A stretch of 64,000 nucleotides of DNA from Tous-C4FEB sp044356555. Its GTDB lineage: Bacteria; Verrucomicrobiota; Verrucomicrobiia; Opitutales; Opitutaceae. The notes under the pieces are model-generated. The model was given only the letters and a program-made list of their open reading frames with translations, was not told where the DNA came from and did not search any database. Made by a program: the position numbers and the translations under genes. Below, piece after piece: positions 58,820 to 64,000 of this stretch (the stretch's first letter is position 1; the number at the start of each line of letters is the position of its first letter). Where the stretch lies: assembly GCA_044356555.1 (NCBI GenBank), contig JBIKWB010000001.1, forward strand, positions 1 to 64,000. The letters run 5' to 3'.

Positions 58820-61345
58820 ATGAGCCTCCCGCCCAAAGTCACCGCCCTTGCCTCCGCGCTGTTCTTGCTCGCCACCTTTTCCCCTGTGACCGCGCAGCCC
58901 GCCCCGCCACCCGCCGCCCCGGCCGCGCCCACCATCCCCACCGCCCTCCTCGACCTCCGCCAATTCCGCGAACTCGGCTCGGTCCTCTACGTCGCCGCCC
59001 ACCCCGACGACGAAAACACCCTCTTCCTCTCCTGGCTCTCCCGCGGCCGCGGCTACCGCACCGCCTACCTCTCCCTCACCCGCGGCGACGGCGGCCAGAA
59101 CGTCATCGGCCCCGAACTCGGCGACAAACTCGGCGTCGCCCGCACCCAGGAACTCCTCGCCGGCCGCCGCCTCGACGGCGCCCAACAGTTTTTCTCCCGC
59201 GCCCTCGATTTCGGTTTCTCCAAAGACTACGCCGACACCCAACGCGTCTGGGGCCGCGATGAAGTCATCGGCGACATGGTCCGCGTCATCCGCCGCTTCC
59301 AACCCGACATCATTCTGACTCGTTTCTCGCCCCAACCCGGCGGCACCCACGGCCACCACACCGCCTCGGCCGTTCTATCCATCGACGCCTTCAAACTCGC
59401 CGGCGACCCCAAAGCCTACCCCGAGCAAATCGCCCAAGGTCTCAAACCGTGGCAACCCAAGCGCGTGCTTCAAAACGGTTCCTTCGGCCGCGCCGCCCCC
59501 ACCGCCGATTCCGTCTCCGTCCTCGTCGAGGGCAACGATCCCGTCCTTGGCATCCCGCTCTCCACGCTGTCCCTCCGCGTCCTCGGCGAACACAAGACCC
59601 AAAACCTCGCCGGCGTCGTCTTCGGCCAAGGCCGCGGTGCCGGCGTCGGCGGCCCGCGCAACGAACTCTTCTATCCCCTCGCCGGCGATCCCGCCAAAAC
59701 CGACCTCTTTGAAGGCATCGCCACCACCTGGACCGCCCGCTACCCCGGCCCCGGAGCGAAAATCGATACCCTCGCCGCCGCCGCCGAGTCCGCCTTCGAC
59801 CGGAAAAATCTGGCCGCCAACGTCCCCGCCCTGCTCTCCCTCCGCGCCGCCCTTGCGACGCTCCCCGCCGATCCCCTCGTCACCGACAAACGCGCCCAAC
59901 TCGACCGCGCCCTCGTCGCCTGTCTCGGCCTCACCGTCGCCACCACGTCCGCCACCCCCGACATCGTCCCCGGAGAAACCCTCGCCCTCACCCATACTGT
60001 TTCCTCCGTCGTTCCCGTCCGCTGGCTCAGCACGCGCGACTCTACCGGCAAAGCCCTCACCGCCGAAATCTCCGTCCAATCGAAAATCGAAAGTCAAAAA
60101 TCGAAAATCGAAATCCCCGCGTCCACTCCGCTCACCACCCCTTACTGGCTCCGCGCCGAGGGCCGCCCCGGCTTTTCGCGCGTCGACGATCCCGCCCTCA
60201 TCGGCGACGCCGAAAACAAACCCGCCTTTCCGTTCTCCTACGTTTTTGAAATCGCCGGCCAACAACTCATCGTCGCCGACGAACCTGTTTTCGTGACCGG
60301 AGCGGGTCCCGCCGAAAAACGCCGCCGCCTCGATATCGTCCCGCCCGTGTCGCTCACGTTCACTTCCGACGTCACCGTCCTCACCCCCGGCGCCACCCGC
60401 CCCGTCGAGGTTGAAATCTCCGCCAACCGCCCCGACCGCACCGGCTCCGTCGCCCTCGAACTCCCCGCCGGCTGGAAAGCCACCCCCGCCGCACAGCCCT
60501 TCACCCTCGCTGCCGTCGGCGCGAAATCCCGCCTCACCTTCGCCGTCACCGCTCCTCCCGCCGCGTCCACCGCCACCCTCGGCGCCGTGGCCACGATCGG
60601 CACCGCGACCTACCGCCACGCCCGCGACGAAGTAAACTACCCCCACATCCCGCCCCAAGTCCTCCAACCCCTCGCCCGCCAACGCGCCGTCGCGTTCGAC
60701 GTCGCCGTCACCGCCAAAAAAATCGGCTTCCTCCCCGGCGCCGGCGACGACATCCCCGCCGCCCTCGCCCAACTCGGTTGCACCGTCACCACCCTCACCG
60801 ATGCCGATCTCACTCCCGAAAAACTCGCCGCCTTCGATGCCGTCGTGACCGGCGTCCGTGCGTTCAACGTCCGCGAAGGCCTCTCCGCCAACCTCGCCGG
60901 CCTCTTCGCTTGGGTCGAGCAGGGCGGCACCGTCATCACCCAATACAACCGCCCCGGCCGCGACATCAAAACCGACCGCCTCGCCCCCTACGCCCTCACC
61001 CTCGGCGGCAACGACGCCCGCGTCACCGATGAGGACGCCGCCATCACCCTATTGGAGCCGAACCATCCCGCGTTCAACGTCCCCAACAAGCTCACCCCCG
61101 CCGACTGGACCGGCTGGGTCCAAGAGCGCGGCGCCTACTTCGGCACCACCTGGGGCCCTGAGTTCACCCCGCTCCTCGCCTGCAACGACGCCGGCGAGAA
61201 ACCGCAGCGCGGCGGCCTGCTCGTCGCCCGGCACGGCCAAGGCTACTACGTTTACACGGGCCTCGGCTTCTTCCGCCAACTGCCCGCCGGCGTCCCCGGC
61301 GCCTACCGCCTCTTCGCCAACCTCATCTCCCTCGGTAAAAAATAG
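58820..61345 (+). CDS. exported PIG-L/LmbE deacetylase with C-terminal GATase-like domain
   Basis: An 841-residue protein with signal peptide (LASALFLLATFSPVTAQ). The zinc site of PIG-L enzymes is at 61-64 (VAAHPDDE) and HGHHTAS (177-183). A beta-rich middle part (about 375-620) has Ig-like character (RPVEVEISANRPDRTGS). The last 200 residues resemble a class-I amidotransferase-like/ThuA-type fold (IGFLPGAGDDIP, FDAVVTGVRAFNVRE, FAWVEQGGTVITQYN). PIG-L enzymes remove N-acetyl groups from sugars. ATG 58820 begins the signal. It probably acts on amino-sugar polymers outside the cytoplasm. Confidence 0.88.
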   Translation: MSLPPKVTALASALFLLATFSPVTAQPAPPPAAPAAPTIPTALLDLRQFRELGSVLYVAAHPDDENTLFLSWLSRGRGYRTAYLSLTRGDGGQNVIGPELGDKLGVARTQELLAGRRLDGAQQFFSRALDFGFSKDYADTQRVWGRDEVIGDMVRVIRRFQPDIILTRFSPQPGGTHGHHTASAVLSIDAFKLAGDPKAYPEQIAQGLKPWQPKRVLQNGSFGRAAPTADSVSVLVEGNDPVLGIPLSTLSLRVLGEHKTQNLAGVVFGQGRGAGVGGPRNELFYPLAGDPAKTDLFEGIATTWTARYPGPGAKIDTLAAAAESAFDRKNLAANVPALLSLRAALATLPADPLVTDKRAQLDRALVACLGLTVATTSATPDIVPGETLALTHTVSSVVPVRWLSTRDSTGKALTAEISVQSKIESQKSKIEIPASTPLTTPYWLRAEGRPGFSRVDDPALIGDAENKPAFPFSYVFEIAGQQLIVADEPVFVTGAGPAEKRRRLDIVPPVSLTFTSDVTVLTPGATRPVEVEISANRPDRTGSVALELPAGWKATPAAQPFTLAAVGAKSRLTFAVTAPPAASTATLGAVATIGTATYRHARDEVNYPHIPPQVLQPLARQRAVAFDVAVTAKKIGFLPGAGDDIPAALAQLGCTVTTLTDADLTPEKLAAFDAVVTGVRAFNVREGLSANLAGLFAWVEQGGTVITQYNRPGRDIKTDRLAPYALTLGGNDARVTDEDAAITLLEPNHPAFNVPNKLTPADWTGWVQERGAYFGTTWGPEFTPLLACNDAGEKPQRGGLLVARHGQGYYVYTGLGFFRQLPAGVPGAYRLFANLISLGKK

Positions 61346-61366
61346 GGCAGGTCTCCGACCCGCCCT
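61343..61366. repeat. AGGGCGGGTC-family palindrome
   Basis: tagggcaggtctccgacccg with gccct following begins inside the PIG-L stop codon and is followed by ccgcgtccaagcca, a tail also seen (as ccgcgcccaagcca) at 922-937. So the repeat unit includes sequence beyond the palindrome. Confidence 0.65.
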
Positions 61367-61408
61367 CCGCGTCCAAGCCACGCCCCGCGCGCCCAAATCT
61401 CTTTTCCC

Positions 61409-61585
61409 GTGCCTCCCCTTCCACCACCCGCACCCCCGCCCTCGCCGTCACCTCCTCCCGACCCCGCCGACACCGCCCCCGGCGTCCCCGGCTTTCGCAC
61501 CTGGCGCGGCGTCTACCTCTTCGTCCTTGGCGTTTTTGTGTTCATCGTGATCGCCCTCACCTTTTTCACCCGCGCCTACGCATGA
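61409..61585 (+). CDS. 58-residue single-helix membrane protein coupled to the symporter
   Basis: A GTG-started frame gives a Pro-rich N-terminus (PPLPPPAPPPSPSPPPDPA), the segment PGFRTWRGVYLFV and one transmembrane helix (LFVLGVFVFIVIALTFF), ending TRAYA. Its TGA overlaps the ATG of the symporter gene (ATGA), so the two are translated together. Size and position recall small accessory subunits of sodium/acetate symporters. I do not recognise a named family. GTG and Pro-rich leader leave the exact start uncertain. Confidence 0.65.
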   Translation: MPPLPPPAPPPSPSPPPDPADTAPGVPGFRTWRGVYLFVLGVFVFIVIALTFFTRAYA

Positions 61586-63309
61586 ACGCCCTCGATTGGC
61601 TCGTTCTTCTCGGCGCCATCGTCGGCATCGCCGCCTACGGCACGTGGCGCACCCGCCACACCGACAACCTCAACACCTACCTCAAGGGCAGCGCCACGAC
61701 CAAGTGGGGCACCATCGGGCTCTCCGTCATGGCGACGCAGGCCAGCACGATCACCTACCTCTCCCTCCCCGGTCAGGCCACGGAGAACGGCATCGCCTTC
61801 ATCCAAAATTATTTCGGTCTCCCGCTCGCGCTGATCGTGGTCTGCGCCGTGTTTCTCCCGATCTACCGCAAGCTCGGCGTCTACACCGCCTACGAATATC
61901 TCGGCCAACGCTTCGATCGCAAAACCCGACTCCTCGGCGCCGGTATCTTCGTCCTCCAACGCGGGCTCCAATCCGGCATCACCATTTACGCGCCCGCCAT
62001 CATTCTCTCCACCGTCCTCGGCTGGCGGCTCGACCTCACCATCATCTGCACCGGCCTCCTCGCCATCGTCTACACCGTCACCGGCGGCAGCGCCGCCGTG
62101 AACCTTACCCAAAAATGGCAGATGGCCGTCATCTTCGGCGGCATGCTCACCGCCTTTGTCATCCTCCTTACCAAACTCCCCGCCGACGCCCTCCCGATCG
62201 CCGGCGCTATGGGCAAACTCCAAGCCGTCGATTACAACCCCGACCTCAAAGTCCGTTACACCATTTGGAGCGGCATTCTGGGCGGCTTCTTCCTGTCGCT
62301 TTCCTACTTCGGCACCGACCAATCCCAAGTCCAACGCTACATCGGCGGCGCCCACCTGCGCGAAAGCCGCCTCGGCCTCATGTTCAACGCCCTCCTGAAG
62401 ATCCCGATGCAGCTCTTCATCGTGTTCCTCGGCGCGCTGCTCTTCGTCTTCTACCAGCTCCAGCCCAACACTCCCGTCCTCTACAACCAAACCCAGTGGC
62501 AACGCCAACTCGACGGCCCCCAAGGCGCCTCCCTCCGCGCGATCGACGAGAAACACACCGCGCTCCATCTCGTTAAACAGGAAAAGATCCGCGCCTGGAC
62601 CGCCGCCCAAGATTCCTCCGATCCCGCCGTCACCGCCGCCGCCAAAGCCGACCTTGTCGCCGCGCAAAAAGCCACCGACGTCGTCCGCAAAGAAGCCCGC
62701 GCCGCCCTCCAGCTCGCCGACCCCACCACCAAAAAAACCAAAGACTCCGACTACGTCTTCATCAATTTCATCCTGACCCAGCTCCCCCACGGCGTCATCG
62801 GCCTGCTCCTCGCCGTGATGTTTGCCTCCGCGCTCTCTTCCAAAGCCGGCGAACTCAACGCCCTCGGCACCACCAGCACGATCGACCTCTGGCGCAGCTT
62901 CCGCCCCCTCGCCGCCCACGACGAAACCCGCAACGTCCGCGTCGCAAAAACCTTCACCGCCATCTGGGGCCTCTTCGCCATCGCCTTCGCCCTCTTCGTG
63001 AGCTTCGCCGAAAACCTCATCGAGGCCCTCAACATCGTCGCCTCGATTTTCTATCCCGCGCTCCTCGGCGTCTTCATCGTGGCGTTTTTCCTGAAGCACG
63101 TGAAAGGCACCGCTGTCTTCTGGGCCGCCGTCGCCGCCCAGACCGTCGTCATCGCGTTATTCTTCCTCGGCAAAGCCTACCCCGCCCGCGAAATCGCCTA
63201 CCTCTGGCTCAACCCCATCGGCTGCTTCACCTGCGTCCTCTTCGCCGTGATCCTCCAAGCCGTCCTCCCAAAAACTAGCCGCGGAACCTCCGGGCCCGCT
63301 CCAATCTAA
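61582..63309 (+). CDS. sodium:solute symporter (SSS family)
   Basis: This 575-residue transporter has about 13 membrane helices: NALDWLVLLGAIVGIAAYG, the LSVMATQASTITYLSLPGQ helix of SSS transporters, a GTDQSQVQRYIG loop and late helices to LFAVILQAVL. It is closest in pattern to transporters of sugars or sialic acids. A charged helical insertion at 304-390 (NQTQWQRQLDG to KKTKDSDY) is unusual for the family. The start is fixed by the 4-bp overlap with the small membrane protein. It may import the product of the neighbouring PIG-L enzyme. Confidence 0.9.
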   Translation: MNALDWLVLLGAIVGIAAYGTWRTRHTDNLNTYLKGSATTKWGTIGLSVMATQASTITYLSLPGQATENGIAFIQNYFGLPLALIVVCAVFLPIYRKLGVYTAYEYLGQRFDRKTRLLGAGIFVLQRGLQSGITIYAPAIILSTVLGWRLDLTIICTGLLAIVYTVTGGSAAVNLTQKWQMAVIFGGMLTAFVILLTKLPADALPIAGAMGKLQAVDYNPDLKVRYTIWSGILGGFFLSLSYFGTDQSQVQRYIGGAHLRESRLGLMFNALLKIPMQLFIVFLGALLFVFYQLQPNTPVLYNQTQWQRQLDGPQGASLRAIDEKHTALHLVKQEKIRAWTAAQDSSDPAVTAAAKADLVAAQKATDVVRKEARAALQLADPTTKKTKDSDYVFINFILTQLPHGVIGLLLAVMFASALSSKAGELNALGTTSTIDLWRSFRPLAAHDETRNVRVAKTFTAIWGLFAIAFALFVSFAENLIEALNIVASIFYPALLGVFIVAFFLKHVKGTAVFWAAVAAQTVVIALFFLGKAYPAREIAYLWLNPIGCFTCVLFAVILQAVLPKTSRGTSGPAPI

Positions 63310-63541
63310 AGCGAGGTCGCCGAACCCCGCCTACTCTCCCCCTTTCGTGTAGTTCGTGTGTTTCGTGGTTAAAAAATCCGACCCCCACTCCTAGCCTTAA
63401 CGCCTCGTCCGTTTCTCCACTCCGATTTTTTCCGTGTGTTCCGTGTGTTCCGTGGGCCCCCTCCGGACTCCGCCCCCACCTCCGCTCTCAGCTCTCAACT
63501 CTCAGCCTTCAACTCTCAACGCTCAACGTTCCGTCTCCGTA
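63310..63541. repeat. spacer of degenerate short-period repeats
   Basis: No gene. Three text-like tracts occur: tttcgtgtagttcgtgtgtt followed by tcgtggttaaa (63344-63375), ttccgtgtgttccgtgtgtt then ccgtgggcccc (63431-63461), and a gctctcagctctcaactctc-type run (63484-63528). Each is a chain of 8-10 base units. The first two resemble single arms of the AACCACGGAT elements (tcgtggtt, ccgtggg). The third has a shorter relative at 53863-53880. Confidence 0.55.
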
Positions 63542-64000
63542 ATGCCCGCCCCCGTCATCTGTTTCGGCCAGCAACCCTGCGGTTTTTTCCCGCGGCGCTT
63601 CCTCTACGCAAAGATCGTCACCGCCCGCCGCCTCCAAGCCGAGATCGGCGGCGAGATCGTCTTCTTTTATCACGACAGCGACCACGATCCCCGCGAGACC
63701 CAGACCACGCTCCGCCACCGCAAGACCGACGCACCCCTCACCTTCAACTTCACTTTCGCCAACAAAACTCAGCGCAAGTTCTCGCCTCTTTACGCCAAGA
63801 AAATCCCCGCCGACTGGCGCGACGCCACCGCCCGCCAACTCCCCGCCTACATCGCCCCGCCGCAAGTCGCCGCCTTCAAAGCCATCACCGCCACCACCGT
63901 CGCCGACTTCTGCCTCGATCTCTACCGCGCCCTCGGCCACCTCGACGGCATCCGCGTGGTGCGCTCCTCCGATCCCGCCTTCCGCCGCGCCGCCTGCCCG
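63542..64000 (+). CDS. hypothetical protein, 5' part, leaving the right edge
   Basis: An ATG at 63542 opens 153 codons without a stop to the window end. The protein begins MPAPVICFGQQPCGFFPRRF and contains KIVTARRLQAEIGGEIVFFYHDSDHDPRET, split here by a conserved-looking HDSDHD motif. The GQQ...K...A..L...E followed by an HDxDHD strand is reminiscent of BshC-type enzymes (GQQ...EDHD), but this is a remote resemblance. Balanced composition and codon bias support a real gene. No signal peptide. Confidence 0.65.
   Translation, partial: MPAPVICFGQQPCGFFPRRFLYAKIVTARRLQAEIGGEIVFFYHDSDHDPRETQTTLRHRKTDAPLTFNFTFANKTQRKFSPLYAKKIPADWRDATARQLPAYIAPPQVAAFKAITATTVADFCLDLYRALGHLDGIRVVRSSDPAFRRAACP

Noticed and set aside
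59375..60943. 522-codon minus-strand open frame opposite the PIG-L gene
   Set aside because: Antisense shadow, almost entirely Gly/Glu/Asp/Ala.

Overview
The window looks like chromosome of a G+C-rich member of Verrucomicrobiota, most likely family Opitutaceae. This is inferred from gene content and not from any marker gene: a DUF1501 plus PSD1/cytochrome pair, two CE15 glucuronoyl esterases of the type known from Opitutus, a reduced ebo cluster, a giant delta-60 repeat protein, Tat-exported Gfo/Idh/MocA and TIM-barrel proteins, and intergenic spacers full of short palindromic repeats. LpxD shows a lipopolysaccharide-bearing Gram-negative cell. I saw no rRNA, tRNA or CRISPR array.

Layout. 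0-1 kb: an IS110 transposase scar and a repeat-rich spacer. 1-4.1 kb (minus): eboA-eboB-eboE-eboC without eboD or eboF, split by an inverted-repeat element. 4.3-6.7 kb (minus): GMC oxidoreductase and its gluconate-dehydrogenase-subunit-3-like partner. 6.9-9.5 kb (minus): NarL-type two-component system whose kinase has a large extracytoplasmic region with OB-fold-like segments. 9.6-14.3 kb: TonB-dependent receptor divergent from a secreted BNR-type protein, sharing a perfect 13-bp inverted repeat. 14.4-18.7 kb (minus): PSD1 cytochrome protein and DUF1501 protein, with the same motif upstream. 19-19.5 kb: Phd/RelE-type toxin-antitoxin pair. 19.5-24 kb (minus): CE15 esterase, Gfo/Idh/MocA oxidoreductase, MsrQ and MsrP. 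24.1-33.8 kb: a locus that looks built for acetylated rhamnogalacturonan (PL26-like lyase, tandem CE12 esterase, single CE12 esterase and sodium symporter in a tight operon, with a divergent sialate-O-acetylesterase-type gene). 33.9-35.9 kb: fatty acid desaturase and lpxD. 36-41.8 kb (minus): a 1952-residue delta-60 repeat protein. 42-45.3 kb: frameshifted Rieske gene, DUF4139 protein and higBA. 45.5-52.2 kb: secreted TIM-barrel protein, a photolyase-like protein with its domains apparently in reversed order, peroxiredoxin, DksA-like and HPF-like ribosome-hibernation genes, a second CE15 esterase and an amidohydrolase. 52.3-53.4 kb: a small patch of lower-GC genes including a DUF4160-DUF2442 pair. 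53.9-64 kb: caspase-like lipoprotein, formate-tetrahydrofolate ligase, DUF2911 protein, PIG-L deacetylase, a tiny membrane protein coupled to a second sodium symporter, and a gene running off the right edge.

Together the genes describe a polysaccharide degrader that deacetylates, de-esterifies and cleaves plant or algal polymers outside the cytoplasm and imports the products with sodium symporters. The signals least explained by ordinary annotation are the inverted-pair elements built on AACCACGGAT, several further families of GC-rich intergenic palindromes, a GCACGAAAGTGG motif at the same distance from two operon starts, the reduced ebo cluster, the apparently permuted photolyase and the caspase-like lipoprotein. 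All domain assignments were made by reading the sequence; no database search was run.
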